Shown here: positions 12,567-25,399 of the stretch, one piece after another
Numbering within the stretch: position 1 is the stretch's first letter
Layout of the letters: the number at the start of each line of letters is the position of its first letter
Assembly: GCA_025331565.1 (NCBI GenBank)
Contig: JAFREQ010000017.1
Coordinates: forward strand, 806,001-870,000
DNA length: 64,000 bases
Source: Holacanthus passer
Taxonomy: Eukaryota > Chordata > Actinopteri > Pomacanthidae
Direction: 5' to 3'
The notes under the pieces: generated by a model
Database searches by the model: none
The model's input: only the letters and a program-made list of their open reading frames with translations
What the model was told of the DNA's origin: nothing
Translations under genes and position numbers: made by a program

Positions 12567-13523
12567 ATGGACAACCCGTACAACATATCATCTGTTTTAG
12601 TGGTAAATCGCTTTAATCTCCCCTCTGAAACCGTCTTTCCTGCTTTTCTTTTTGCAACCCTGAGCTACATGATCATACTGTTGTGCAACCTCATTCTGAT
12701 CCTCACCATCGTACTGAACAAATCCCTGCATCAGCCCATGTATCTGATTCTGCTGAACCTTCCCATTAACGACCTCATAGGCTCCTCGGCGCTCTTCCCA
12801 CAGGTCATTCACGAAATCCTGACAAACAGCAAGACAATGCAATACTCAGCTTGTGTTGCTCAAGCGTTTTTTATTCACATCTATGCATCAGGTACGGTGT
12901 TCATTCTGAGCGCTATGGCGTATGATAGATACATTGCCATATGTTGCCCTCTGAAGTACAACACAGTTATGACCAATGCTCATGTGATGAGAATAATCAC
13001 AGGTGTGTGGATGTGTAGTTTAGTTATAATAGGTGTGCTTTTTTTCCTGCTGCTGCGTTTACCCCGCTGTCGATCTGAACTGACACACGTCTACTGTGAT
13101 AATCCAAGTCTGCTGACCCTGGTCTGCGTCAACACAACCATCAATAACATCTATGGTCTTTGTTCAGTTGCTTTTACGCAGGTCGTGGCCATTGGCATGA
13201 TTCTGTATACGTATCTCCAGATCCTCGTTGCGTGCTTCAGATCCAAACACTCAGATACAAAAGCCAAAGCTCTGCAGACGTGTGCCACACATCTCCTTGT
13301 GTTTCTGCTGTTGGAGTGTCTGGGTCTGTTCACCATCATATCGTACAGAATAAAGGGCACTTCACCACATTTGAGGAGATTCATGGGGGTGTCGACGTTA
13401 ATTTTCCCCCCGACATTAAATCCAATCATTTACGGACTGAAAACAAAAGAAATTCGAGAAAAGGTGATGCACTTTTTAAGAATAAAATCCTGCCATCTTA
13501 ATGCGGTTACACTTGTGATATAA
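12567..13523 (+). CDS. Odorant receptor OR4 (318 aa)
   Basis: Intact OR. N-glycosylation site NIS at 6, QPMY near 56-59, ECL1 cysteine near 96, DRYIAICCPLKY from 120, ECL2 with CDNPSLLTLVC and NTT glycosylation-type motif, KALQTCATHL at TM6, TLNPIIYG at TM7. The ATG follows a good 3' splice site at 12545-12546, which fixes the start. Two other open frames cross this gene in the TM5-TM7 region; they are shadows. Last plus-strand member of the left cluster before a 5.9-kb gene-poor gap. Confidence 0.94.
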   Translation: MDNPYNISSVLVVNRFNLPSETVFPAFLFATLSYMIILLCNLILILTIVLNKSLHQPMYLILLNLPINDLIGSSALFPQVIHEILTNSKTMQYSACVAQAFFIHIYASGTVFILSAMAYDRYIAICCPLKYNTVMTNAHVMRIITGVWMCSLVIIGVLFFLLLRLPRCRSELTHVYCDNPSLLTLVCVNTTINNIYGLCSVAFTQVVAIGMILYTYLQILVACFRSKHSDTKAKALQTCATHLLVFLLLECLGLFTIISYRIKGTSPHLRRFMGVSTLIFPPTLNPIIYGLKTKEIREKVMHFLRIKSCHLNAVTLVI

Positions 13524-16500
13524 TTTTCTTCTTCCACAGACAATGTTTCACATGTATTTCTACCTCGTAAACACATTCTTTGCTATTAAATCCCTTTGTT
13601 TTCACTAAACACCTTTGCTTTATGTTCATGAAGGTACAGTTATTTTCTAATGATCCATATGAAAACTACAGTTCAGTATGTGTTTAACAGTAATTAACTT
13701 TTGACTCATTCTTGTAATAATTAGTGTGAAATAATTTTTAGCACATGACTCAATATTGCTTTATCATTATAATACTATGCATGAAAAGCAATTGTCTTTA
13801 TGATGCTCATCATTTTTCCACCTCTGTCAGTTACAGCCAAACATTTTTACAAATAAATCAGCGTTTGTTAGTGATGTGCTTTAGGACTCACCTGTCATCG
13901 ACTATTGCTTCAAAATGAGGTATTTCTCCACAGTTAACAGTAAAACTACACACCACTACAGTTTCTGGCAGCTGATACACAGATTATATGCATTTGTTGC
14001 TTTTGTTTCCACATGCAAAATGGTTGAGTGTGTATATAATAGTGTATTATTACTGGTTTTTTGTTGTTGTTGTTGTCTTACTGTCAAGATGTGGAAGATA
14101 AAGTCTGAAGCATATGAAATAAACAAGAAATGTGAATACTTCTCATAACCTGAATTTTGAGTTTCTTAATGAGAGTTTAGGTTCGCAGTGAAACCGAAGA
14201 GAAACTTTTTGAGATAAGAATTTAAAGACAGGATTCAGATACAGCGCATAACCTCAGTAAGACAATAATAATGTCTTATCCTATTGCTCAAGCATTATAT
14301 TAAGTTGCACTGATTGAAGTCCAGAATAGACAGTTGGCTACAGGTGACAGAATCTTATCTGCTGCTTTGTAGATATAAAGTTGAATGATGCATCTTATTC
14401 CCAGCTGTGGGAAACATGCAATGATTCCAGATGTAATCAATATCATTTTCATAAAACTTTTACAGCTTATTACTGCACTACTACAAAGTCATGACTTAAT
14501 ATTTAAAATGTGTACTGCACACCTGAAATGAGGCTCTGAGGGTTGTCAGTCATAAAAATCACTCATGTTGTGAGTGATTTGTGCTGTGGGTATTTTTGTC
14601 CAAATATGAACAACAGGTAATCATTAGCTAACACACAAACTTCCAGAACAAATTACAATCACTCCTTGATATTACTGTATGCATTGACAATACACATACA
14701 GCAGAGGGCGCCATTGGTACACACTAGACTCATTCAGACCCACAAATAAACAATAACAAATTGCATTTTGTGTGCTTTGCTGCCCTCTTGTGTTTTTGTT
14801 GGGGATAGACATTGGAGGCCTGAACCACATGAACCAGTGAGGCAGTTATTTCTTCAAAGCACACCACAGATTAAATGAACATGAGAACATGAAAAAAAGA
14901 AAAGCAAATTCCATATGTGTCTCCAGATGTAACTGAAACCATGTAAAACTGAATCTGTACAGTTTTACATTAAAACACATTGACCCTTAATGAGAAAGAA
15001 TAGTTTTGTCATTAGCAAATTCAGATCAACTATCAACTGCTTAATAACTAGCAGGTACATAAAGTCATATGTTTATGATTGCTTGTCTTTGTTTAGCCTT
15101 GTTGTCCTTGTTTTGGCTGCGTGTGTCTGTGTGTCTTGCTGCAACCCCAAGTCTCCTAGAAATGAGATTTGTATATTTATTGTTCTCATAATGACAATGT
15201 GATGACAGACAAAGTGCAGAACTGTGACACCAGAATCCAGGCTTTGTGTCCACACTTTGGTTAAAATGTTGTGTGTCATGTTTTCAGTTGCATGTCTATA
15301 ACAAATTTGCAACTTGCAAAGTAAGATAATTAACGTATGTTCATTATTTTAATAGAAAACATAATTCGGCCTGCATTATGTTCTCTTTATGTATTTTTTG
15401 TTGCAAATTAGTTTTATATAGATGTAATTTCTCAGAGAGAGGGCTGCTGCCTGTATCTTTGTTCTTGGCACCGTGTGTGACTACACTGAGAATAACTGGA
15501 AACCAGAGTCGCATTCCTTGTCTGTTTAAACACAAACATTAAAGCTGATTCTAATAATACCATTTTCCATTAAATCAATACTTGTGGGCTGCTGTTTATT
15601 TTAAAGTTGAGGTGATGAAATAAGTCTAAAAAAAGAAATTCATATGTGAGGCAATGCTCTTGTTCTTGGTGTTATATTAGACGTGCAGCCTTAACTCGGC
15701 CCTTCAGTGTTTGAATCTGTGACTAAGTCCAGTGAAAATCTATCTTTGCAAGAGTCATTTTCACATTTTGCCTGCTATGATGCTCTGAAACTAAACTGTG
15801 AGCATCACTGAAGCAAACAAAAGCCACACTGTGGCTGTTCTTGATGTGGAAATAGTGGCAAAATGAACATGATGTTAGGTTCTTTTGATAGAGATGGAGA
15901 TAACTTGACAAAAATATACTTTGTCTCCACCCTGTGGTGAAATTTGATATTGCACACCTCAGTTTTATGACTGTAGAAATAAGTGTAAAAAGTGTAATAA
16001 CGTTTCATAGTCTCCATTATGCTCTTGTTGGGACAATATTGATATTTATAGCAGTGACTGTACACTGATATACTGCATCTAATCAACCATTTATTAATCA
16101 TGATTTCACTATTATATCAAAACATTTTATTGCAAAATTTAATACAGTCTCAATGACAACTTTTTAACTGTATATCTCTAATCAATGTTTTATTCTGTAT
16201 CACAACCATCAAAGATTAGACAATGAACATGCTGTCAAATGTATTGTAAAATCCCGCTTAACTACTGGCCAACAGAGTCAAGAGTAAAGAAAGATAAGAA
16301 CTTAAATAACAGAGAATGAGTCATGAGAAAACTAAAGGAAAGGACCTGTTGCTTCCTGAAACTCAGCCTTACATGATCAGATTTGGCCACAGGAAGACAA
16401 GGATTTGAGGATGATGCAACAAAAGGTCGACCGCACAAAACACAGACCCTCACACAACTGAAGAGCAATGAATCATGTGGTGACAAATGAGAGCTTAGAT

Positions 16501-17924
16501 ATATCCTAAAACATCAAAGCTGACAAAATTAAAGTATCAGACAGATGTATGTTGTTTACTGCAGATATCATTGTCACAGGGCTGTGCACAGGCTGTGTTT
16601 GGGGAGAGAGGGGCTAAATCTGGGTCTACACAGCACAAACCTGGGCACAGATAATGTGCAAAGTTAAAGATAAAATGTTCAAATTAAGGGAACTACATCA
16701 AGAAATGTGCTGGAAGAGTGTTTTACCATTACTTGAATTGGCAAAACCATAGTTACATTATAACTTTGTATAATGTAACTTTGTTATTTATATGTCTTGT
16801 TTATATTGTTTCTAATTTCCCTGCTGTTGTAAGTCTCCTTATAAATCATGTATTCTATGCAGTATGTTGTTTTGTAGAAGCTGATGTAAGACTTCTGACG
16901 CAGCTGATGCAAGTTTCTCAGAAATATGACAAAAAGCTGTTTACTTGTTTTGTACTGCATGAACCCATCCAGACTCACTGCGAGCATCAGAGGATTTCAT
17001 CTCCCTCTGAACTTTGTTACTAAGCGAAACTCAACAATTCATTATGTCTTGGTTACTGATGTTTAGTTAGTGTTTCTTTCTCTAACTTTGCTCATTAGGT
17101 TAATGACCTCTTTGTTTATGAAGTGTTGACAGGAAAGACGTGTCACAGTCGGGCCTCCGGAGTGATTCCTCCTCAGTCCTCAGCTCTGGTAATGAACCTC
17201 AGAGGGTTTGGTGACACGGCGCAGTAAACAGGTCTGTTTTGTTTTTTTCCAACAGTGACAGACAAGTGAAGCTGTGACAGTTAAAGAGAAGTTTGAATGG
17301 ATAAAAAAATGGGTTTATGTTATTTTTATTATAAATTTCCATCTGTGCGTTTTTAACACCTCCTTTGTAATAGTATGATGATATATACTGTGAGATGATT
17401 GTCTACAGTTTAGTTATTTGTTTACATGAATATCGAGGTAGATACTCTTAATATTTCTGACATGTTTTATGACTACATCAGATTGAGAGCATTTTTGCTT
17501 CAATTTGAGCACTTTTATTTGTCATAAACGCTACGATTCAAAGTTTAAAATCACATGTCACAAAAGCTGAATTTGATACAGTCAGATGGCTGAAAAGGCT
17601 ACTCTATATTTTTGACTTTCATGCTTTGACATTGCAGAACGTCCTCTTTACAAATGGATGTTATGTTGCAATAAAGTAATGTCTTGTACATGGAGAGCAA
17701 AAGCTGTACAGGGGGTCTGCACAGGTGAAAGGGGGAAAACAACCAAACAATTTGGCAGAATTTAGCTGCTCTTTCCTCCACAGCTTCTCTCCTTTTTTTC
17801 TCCTTTCATTTTGCATTTTTAAAATTGACCTGACTGATCACCTGACCAAGGGGATGTCCAGTCCGAGCCTGTTCACCCCTAGTTTTTAATCACACAAAAA
17901 GTGGGTATCAGCAAAGAACATTTA

Positions 17925-18075
17925 CTGAAGTAGGCCTACTGTACTTAAGTACATATTTGTGGTACTTGTACTTTACTTTTTATGCCACTTTCTACTTTTA
18001 CTCTTTACTTGGAAATGTCTGTCCTTTTTACTTCACTACATTCATCTGACAGCTTTAACTACTTCTTACTTTGCT
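17925..18075. repeat. Dispersed teleost repeat fragment (ACTTTACTTAAGTA type)
   Basis: Sequence built on 'ggtacttgtactttacttt' and 'cttcactacattcatctga' resembles an abundant fish dispersed repeat. Named from pattern only; ends uncertain. Confidence 0.45.
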
Positions 18076-18264
18076 CTTTTGCACAAAAACAACGTACAAA
18101 GAGCTTTACATTTTGTTATAAACTAAACTACCCAACTATAGTTTAAGATGAGTTGATGAATCGATTACTTGATTGAGAGAAAATTAATATGCAAATATTT
18201 TAAAAATCATTGGAGTCACTTTGCATTCAAAAACATTTTATTGTTCCAGCTTTTTTTCTGCTTT

Positions 18265-18630
18265 TCCTTTTAATTAATTAATATTTTTAATGATTTTTTA
18301 ATAATGTTGAGATTTGTGCTATTAGTTGGACAAAAACATGCTTTGTCAAAGTGTGACTTTTGTAATTTTGACAACATTTCTCACTATTTCAAATTTGCTG
18401 AAAAATGAAACCAACGCGGAAGTGTCAAAAGCTGCAGTTCCCCGAAGGGCCACATGAGGCAGCCTCCAAAGGTTAGTCAACTTCAAATTAATCATTATTT
18501 TTAATGATTTTTAAAATAATTTTGAGTGCTCTTAGTTGGACAAAACATGCATTGTGACAAAACATGCATTATGACTGTGTCACTTTGGGTAATTGTGACA
18601 ACATTTTCCACTATTTTCAGAAGTCACAGG
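18265..18630. repeat. Local direct duplication
   Basis: Two imperfect copies (about 18270-18390 and 18490-18625) share TTTTTAATGATTTTT, then TTAGTTGGACAAAA, ACATGC, and ATTTTGACAAC or ATTGTGACAAC before a CACTATTT block. The spacing is about 220 bp. Confidence 0.6.
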
Positions 18631-19393
18631 GGACATTTTTCTGATTGAGTACTTTTAATACTTTCAGTACATCTTCCTCATTTACTGATCACAACTGGTA
18701 GAAATGAAATTGTGTAGAACTTGCAAAACCTGAACAGCCTGCAAGCAAACAAAGTTTCATCGCTACAAGTCTTATATAGTATGCTGCTTATTTTGATGGA
18801 TAAAGATGGTATAAAGCTCATTGGTCAGATGTTGACTCTGCTTTAAACACACATCTGACCTGATGGTGGAGGTCAACATATGGAGACTCTTCGGCCTATA
18901 GCAGTAATGACTGAAGCACTGATACAGACACATAATTTTTTAAAAATTTGACTGATTTATTAGCAAGGTCAAACAATAAAGTCAGACAGATTGTCTCTCA
19001 TCATGTTCTGTTTTTCCTGCCTGTGTGTTTCTGTCGTTCCTCACTTGTCCACCAGGTGTCCTCAGTGTGCTCCCTGTCCTGCACACCTGTGACTGATGGT
19101 TGAATCAGGCCTGATCTGCTGCTCAACTGTTAATGGATCAATGGTCAATATAACAGGCATATTTGTAACCAAGTTTTTAATCACATCATTGGGATTTAGT
19201 CATTTGTACATTCAAATCAAAACATTTTTATGTGTTTACTCAATATTTGCTCTCATTTACACACCATAAACACAGGACAAATTACACCAAGAGTGACCAA
19301 GAGTATTTGCAACATATTTCTTTCTATTTGTTTTAAATAATTGTAAAACAAGCAACTTTTATAAGAACGTAAATTCGCAGTTCACAACATCTA

Positions 19394-20329
19394 CTAAGAT
19401 GTCTCAATTTTTTGGAATATTGTAAAGATCTTACATTTAATTTCTTTTGTCCGAAAACAATACACAAAAGGATTTACAACAGATGGGCCGAGGATGGCGC
19501 CGATCATCAAGCCATGACGTGCCTCCAGAGTTAATACCACACCCATTCTGGTCAAGACAATGCGGACAAATAACGGACAGTAATAACATGTTACCACAAT
19601 CAAGTGAGTCAAACAAGTGCTGCCCATTTTTCTTTTGTCATCCTTTGAGGCCAATTTCACATATTTTATAATCCAAATGTACGACAGGCAAATAAAAACG
19701 AAAGTGAAAAACAGAAGAAAAAAGGATATGACGGTTATCATATTGAAATAGTAACTGTGGTTGGCACATGTAGATCTTATTACGCCAGCATAGTCACAGA
19801 AAGTGTACTTGAGCTTGGAGTGGCAGTGAGGGAGAGGAACCACAGTTGCAGGCATTACTGACACAAAAGCACAGGCAACAACCCACGTGGTATATGTAAG
19901 TCCGAGAGTGCGCACATTTGTTAAATAATTGTGATACTGAAGAGGATAACTGATGGCAATCAATCGATCAAATGCCATAACTGATAAAGCAAACATCTCT
20001 AACACCGCTGACCAATGGAAAACAAACATTTGAATCAAGCATGGCACATAGGACACATTCTTAACACCAGCAAGTAAAACCCCAATCATGGTTGGACTGG
20101 CACTGGAGGTGTACAGTATATCAACCACAGCAAGGTTGCAGATCAGCAGATACATGGGTTTGTGTAATCTCTTGTCAAAAATAATGAACAGGATGTTTGC
20201 CATATTAGCTAGAACAACTATAACATAGGTGATCAATATAAGCACACCAACCACCACAGGCCTTTTGGTTGTGTCAAAACCACTGATAATAAACTCTGTC
20301 ACTTTGATTGAAGCATTCTGTAAAGTCAT
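19394..20329 (-). CDS. Odorant receptor OR5, array copy 1 (311 aa)
   Basis: OR with N-glycosylation site NAS at 5, KPMY near 57-60, ECL1 cysteine near 97, DRLIAISYPLQY from 121, KMGSTCLTHL at TM6 and VVNPFVYCF at TM7. DRL replaces the usual DRY. The frame is open 25 codons further upstream to an ATG, but a homopolymer change in copy 3 puts a stop there, so the common MTLQ start is used. It differs from the other copies at the C-terminus (TIFQKIETS against NIFKKVEKS) and in TM3 carries HWSA at 105-108, shared only with copy 4. Expected role: olfactory chemoreception; ligand unknown. Confidence 0.93.
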   Translation of the reverse strand: MTLQNASIKVTEFIISGFDTTKRPVVVGVLILITYVIVVLANMANILFIIFDKRLHKPMYLLICNLAVVDILYTSSASPTMIGVLLAGVKNVSYVPCLIQMFVFHWSAVLEMFALSVMAFDRLIAISYPLQYHNYLTNVRTLGLTYTTWVVACAFVSVMPATVVPLPHCHSKLKYTFCDYAGVIRSTCANHSYYFNMITVISFFLLFFTFVFICLSYIWIIKYVKLASKDDKRKMGSTCLTHLIVVTCYYCPLFVRIVLTRMGVVLTLEARHGLMIGAILGPSVVNPFVYCFRTKEIKCKIFTIFQKIETS

Positions 20330-21928
20330 GTTCAACAAAAAAAAATCAAGATGAGAAAATGCAGAAAAGAAGTTGATGAAAACTCTCTCAAAACCAAAGA
20401 TCATTCAACATGTTGTAAATCATAGTCAAAGATAAGCAGTTGTTGTCACATCACATCACGACAACCGACAATGGAGTTCACAGCTGTTGTGATTCATGGT
20501 TTTATGGCTCATCAGAGCGATAACGTCTCACTGGTCCAACCCATCGTCCAGTCACAGTGATGGATATTGAGCCAAGCTACTCTGATCATAGCAGCTCTCT
20601 CTGTATTGGTCATGTTCAAATACACTGTTACAAAACACTATAACCTATGTTTGACTGCAAAAATACATGTTAAATGGATAAATCACAGCAAAGAAGCCTT
20701 AATGTTGCTGGTCTGCGACATTAACTCTTGAGGCACATGATGGGTTGCAATAATATTAGAATATTAGTTCTTTGTAGATCTTTTGTAACTATATGTAACT
20801 TAAGATCTGCATTTTTAGAGTGTGGTATGACAATAGTGTGCATTATGGAAATGAGTCACAGCTCATGTTGTTATGTACTAAAACATTATTATTATTATGA
20901 CAGTGTGTTTCCCCTTCTATATAAATTGTGATGATAATCTGTTGAGTAATTATATAATGAGTCTTTTCTTTGACCAGCAACTGGCAGGACTGACATTTGT
21001 GATGTTTGCATGCTATAATAATGTCAATTTAATTACTACTGCATTCATTCAAAGTTTGTGCTAAGTTCACTGTACCATGAAAACCCTGTATGTCCAGATT
21101 TGGTCATTTAGATTTTTTCAGATGAACTGAAAGAGTAAGTCCTCCTTCATGAGCTGAGAAAAGTCCCCTGCTGCTTAAACCAAAGAAACAGTCCAATGTA
21201 TTAATTGAACAATGGTGTTTCACAGAGCTGAAAACAGAAGCATTTTTCTTAGCTCATGTCATTTTGTCATTAGTTCTTTTTGCTCTGTGCTTGCTTGAAT
21301 TTGTTTGCATTGATCGTGTGGTAGTGAAATATAGATCATCGAGAGACAAAACTGTCATCTGGCTGAGTTCTCAGAAAACTTGCAGCTGGTTCGTGTCTTT
21401 TCAACAAGTGCTGCCTTTCAAAACACACTAGTTTTCCAGACCACATTAAAGCAAACAAAATAATGCTAACATGCTAATGTTAATGCTAACACATGCCTTT
21501 AAATCATCCACAACCTTTAAGACCTGGATTATTCAGCACTTTTTTACCCTAAATACGTTCACAACTACTCACTAATAATTATTACATACATACATCCATA
21601 CATTATCATGTATGAAGAAAACAATCAAATCTTCACATTTGACAAGCTGGAACCAGCAAATATTTGGCATTTTGCGTTCAAGAATACTAAACAATAGTTG
21701 CTTCATTGCAGCTCTAATATGTTGAGATGTTCCTGAGACATGCATTTGTATATGATGACGCATCATTTCACATAGAAATGGGATTCAGTTTATTGAGATA
21801 AAAATAGTTAACAAGCAAACAGTTTAGAAAATAGATGCATGAATATATTCTATCATTTTAGTATAATACTCAGACCATAAAAGAAGGTAACTTTTATAAG
21901 ACAGTAAATTCGCAGTTCACAACATCTA

Positions 21929-22864
21929 CTAAGATTTCTCGACCTTTTTGAATATGTTAAAGATCTTACATTTAATTTCTTTTGTCCGAAAACAATACAC
22001 AAAAGGATTTACAAGAGATGGGCCGAGGATGGTCCCGATCATTAACCCATCACGTACCTCCAGAGTTAATACCACACCCATTCTGGTTAAGACAATGATG
22101 ACAAATAATGGACAGTAATAACATGTTACCACAATCAAGTGAGTCAAACAAGTGCTCCCCATTTTTCTTTTGTCATCCTTTGAGGCCAATTTCACATATT
22201 TTATAATCCAAATGTACGACAGGCAAATAAAAGCAAAAGTGAAAAACAGAAGAAAAAAGGATATGACAGTTATCATATTGAAATAGTAACTGTGGTTGGC
22301 ACATGTAGATCTTATTACGCCAGCATAGTCACAGAAAGTGTACTTGAGCTTGGAGTGGCAGTGAGGGAGAGGAACCACAGTTGCAGGGATTACAGACACA
22401 AAAGCACAGGCGACAACCCACGTGATATACGTAAGTCCGAGAGTGCGCACATTTGTTAAATAATTGTGATACTGAAGAGGATAACTGATGGCAATCAATC
22501 GATCAAATGCCATAACTGATAAAGCAAACATCTCCAATACTACTCCCAAATTGAAAACAAACATTTGAATCAAGCATGGCACATAGGACACATTCTTAAC
22601 ACCAGCAAGTAAAACCCCAATCATGGTTGGACTGGCACTGGAGGTGTACAGTATATCAACCACAGCAAGGTTGCAGATCAACAGATACATGGGTTTGTGT
22701 AATCGCTTGTCAAAAATAATGAACAGGATGTTTGCCATATTAGCTAGAACAACTATAACATAGGTGATCAATATAAGCACACCAACCACCACAGGCCTTT
22801 TGGTTGTGTCAAAACCACTGATAATAAACTCTGTCACTTTGATTGAAGCATTCTGTAAAGTCAT
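21929..22864 (-). CDS. Odorant receptor OR6, array copy 2 (311 aa)
   Basis: Near-identical to copies 1, 3 and 4, with the same DRLIAIS and KMGSTCLTHL landmarks. TM3 residues 105-108 are NLGV, as in copy 3. Copy-specific changes include Ile in SVIPATVV and LVNPFVYCF. The start is at MTLQ as for copy 1; the longer upstream frame is not conserved across the array. It is followed, in transcription order, by the full-length 2,535-bp spacing to copy 1. Confidence 0.93.
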   Translation of the reverse strand: MTLQNASIKVTEFIISGFDTTKRPVVVGVLILITYVIVVLANMANILFIIFDKRLHKPMYLLICNLAVVDILYTSSASPTMIGVLLAGVKNVSYVPCLIQMFVFNLGVVLEMFALSVMAFDRLIAISYPLQYHNYLTNVRTLGLTYITWVVACAFVSVIPATVVPLPHCHSKLKYTFCDYAGVIRSTCANHSYYFNMITVISFFLLFFTFAFICLSYIWIIKYVKLASKDDKRKMGSTCLTHLIVVTCYYCPLFVIIVLTRMGVVLTLEVRDGLMIGTILGPSLVNPFVYCFRTKEIKCKIFNIFKKVEKS

Positions 22865-24463
22865 GTTCAACAAAAAAAAATCAAGATGAGAAAATGCAGA
22901 AAAGAAGTTGATGAAAACTCTCTCAAAACCAAAGATCATTCAACATGTTGTAAATCATAGTCAAAGATAAGCAGTTGTTGTCACATCACATCACGACAAC
23001 CGACAATGGAGTTCACAGCTGTTGTGATTCATGGTTTTATGGCTCATCAGAGCGATAACGTCTCACTGGTCCAACCCATCGTCCAGTCACAGTGATGGAT
23101 ATTGAGCCAAGCTACTCTGATCATAGCAGCTCTCTCTGTATTGGTCATGTTCAAATACACTGTTACAAAACACTATAACCTATGTTTGACTGCAAAAATA
23201 CATGTTAAATGGATAAATCACAGCAAAGAAGCCTTAATGTTGCTGGTCTGCGACATTAACTCTTGAGGCACATGATGGGTTGCAATAATATTAGAATATT
23301 AGTTCTATGTAGATCTTTTGTAACTATATGTAACTTAAGATCTGCATTTTTAGAGTGTGGTATGACAATAGTGTGCATTATGGAAATGAGTCACAGCTCA
23401 TGTTGTTATGTACTAAAACATTATTATTATTATGACAGTGTGTTTCCCCTTCTATATAAATTGTGATGATAATCTGTTGAGTAATTATATAATGAGACTT
23501 TTCTTTGACCAGCAACTGGCAGGACTGACATTTGTGATGTTTGCATGCTATAATAATGTCAATTTAATTACTACTGCATTCATTCAAAGTTTGTGCTAAG
23601 TTCACTGTACCATGAAAACCCTGTATGTCCAGATTTGGTCATCTTGATTTTTTCAGATGAACTGAAAGAGTAAGTCCTCCTTCATGAGCTGAGAAAAGTC
23701 CCCTGCTGCTTAAACCAAAGAAACAGTCCAGTGTGTTATTTGAACAATGGTGTTTCACAGAGCTGAAAACAGAAGCATTTTTCTTAGCTCATGTCATTTT
23801 GTCATTAGTTCTTTTCGCTCTGTGCTTGCTTGAATTTGTTTGCATTGATCGTGTGGTAGTGAAATATAGATCATCGAGAGACAAAACTGTCATCTGGCTG
23901 AGTTCTCAGAAAACTTGCAGCTGGTTTGTGTCTTTTCAACAAGTGCTGCCTTTCAAAACACACTAGTTTTCCAGACCACATTAAAGCAAACAAAATAATG
24001 CTAACATGCTAATGTTAATGCTAACACATGCCTTTAAATCACCCACAACCTTTAAGACCTGAATTATTCAGCACTTTTTTACCCTAAATACGTTCACAAC
24101 TACTCACTAATAATTATTACATACATACATCCATACATTATCATGTATGAAGAAAACAATCAAATCTTCACATTTGACAAGCTGGAACCAGCAAATATTT
24201 GGCATTTTGCTTTCAAGAATACTAAACAATAGTTGCTTCATTGCAGCTCTAATATGTTGAGAGGTTCCTGAGACATGTATTTGTATATGATGATGCATCA
24301 TTTCATATAGAAATGGGATTCAGTTTATTGAGATAAAAATAGTTAACAAGCAAACAGTTTAGAAAATAGATGCATGAATATATTCTATCATTTTAGTATA
24401 ATACTCAGACCATAAAAGAAGGTAACTTTTATAAGACAGTAAATTCGCAGTTCACAACATCTA

Positions 24464-25399
24464 CTAAGATTTCTCGACCTTTTTGAATATGTTAAAGATC
24501 TTACATTTAATTTCTTTTGTCCGAAAACAATACACAAAAGGATTTACAACAGATGGGCCGAGGATGGTCCCGATCATTAACCCATCACGTACCTCCAGAG
24601 TTAATACCACACCCATTCTGGTCAAGACAATGATGACAAATAACGGACAGTAATAACATGTTACCACAATCAAGTGAGTCAAACAAGTGCTCCCCATTTT
24701 TCTTTTGTCATCCTTTGAGGCCAATTTCACATATTTTATAATCCAAATGTACGACAGGCAAATAAAAACGAAAGTGAAAAACAGAAGAAAAAAGGATATG
24801 ACGGTTATCATATTGAAATAGTAACTGTGGTTGGCACATGTAGATCTTATTAGGCCAGCATAGTCACAGAAAGTGTACTTGAGCTTGGAGTGGCAGTGAG
24901 GGAGAGGAACCACAGTTGCAGGCATTACAGACACAAAAGCACAGGTGACAACCCACGTGATATAAGTAAGTCCGAGAGTGCGCACATTTGTTAAATAATT
25001 GTGATACTGAAGAGGATAACTGATGGCAATCAATCGATCAAATGCCATAACTGATAAAGCAAACATCTCCAATACTACTCCCAAATTGAAAACAAACATT
25101 TGAATCAAGCATGGCACATAGGACACATTCTTAACACCAGCAAGTAAAACCCCAATCATGGTTGGACTGGCACTGGAGGTGTACAGTATATCAACCACAG
25201 CAAGGTTGCAGATCAGCAGATACATGGGTTTGTGTAATCTCTTGTCAAAAATAATGAACAGGATGTTTGCCATATTGGCTAGAACAACTATAACATAGGT
25301 GATCAATATAAGCACACCAACCACCACAGGCCTTTTGGTTGTGTCAAAACCACTGATAATAAACTCTGTCACTTTGATTGAAGCATTCTGTAAAGTCAT
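24464..25399 (-). CDS. Odorant receptor OR7, array copy 3 (311 aa)
   Basis: Same landmarks as its sisters, TM3 block NLGV. The T-run just upstream of the start (A-run on the plus strand) is 8 long rather than 9. This brings an in-frame stop to within a few codons of MTLQ, so only the MTLQ start can be used here, supporting that start for all copies. It shares DYAGLIRSTC and WVVTCAF with copy 4. The 5' flank is shortened by the 989-bp deletion, leaving roughly 115 bp of the common upstream sequence, so its promoter may be lost or changed. Confidence 0.92.
   Translation of the reverse strand: MTLQNASIKVTEFIISGFDTTKRPVVVGVLILITYVIVVLANMANILFIIFDKRLHKPMYLLICNLAVVDILYTSSASPTMIGVLLAGVKNVSYVPCLIQMFVFNLGVVLEMFALSVMAFDRLIAISYPLQYHNYLTNVRTLGLTYITWVVTCAFVSVMPATVVPLPHCHSKLKYTFCDYAGLIRSTCANHSYYFNMITVISFFLLFFTFVFICLSYIWIIKYVKLASKDDKRKMGSTCLTHLIVVTCYYCPLFVIIVLTRMGVVLTLEVRDGLMIGTILGPSVVNPFVYCFRTKEIKCKIFNIFKKVEKS

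Larger units (their letters stand above)
13524..19352. other. Long gene-poor intergenic region
   Basis: About 5.8 kb separating the left OR cluster from the OR5-OR8 array. Small open frames (for example about 101 codons at 16718-17023, plus strand) have no recognisable domain. Dispersed-repeat fragments occur near 17.9-18.1 kb, and a duplicated AT-rich block lies at 18.27-18.63 kb. A locally CpG-containing patch at about 17.13-17.23 kb could be a non-coding exon or control element, but nothing proves it. Confidence 0.45.

Noticed and set aside
16718..17023. 101-codon plus-strand frame with hydrophobic start
   Set aside because: The hydrophobic part reflects T-rich DNA; no family match, no splice or promoter support.
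20728..20931. 67-codon frame repeated identically at 23263-23466
   Set aside because: Duplicated along with the 2,535-bp unit; missing from unit 3 because of the deletion; no sign of coding constraint.
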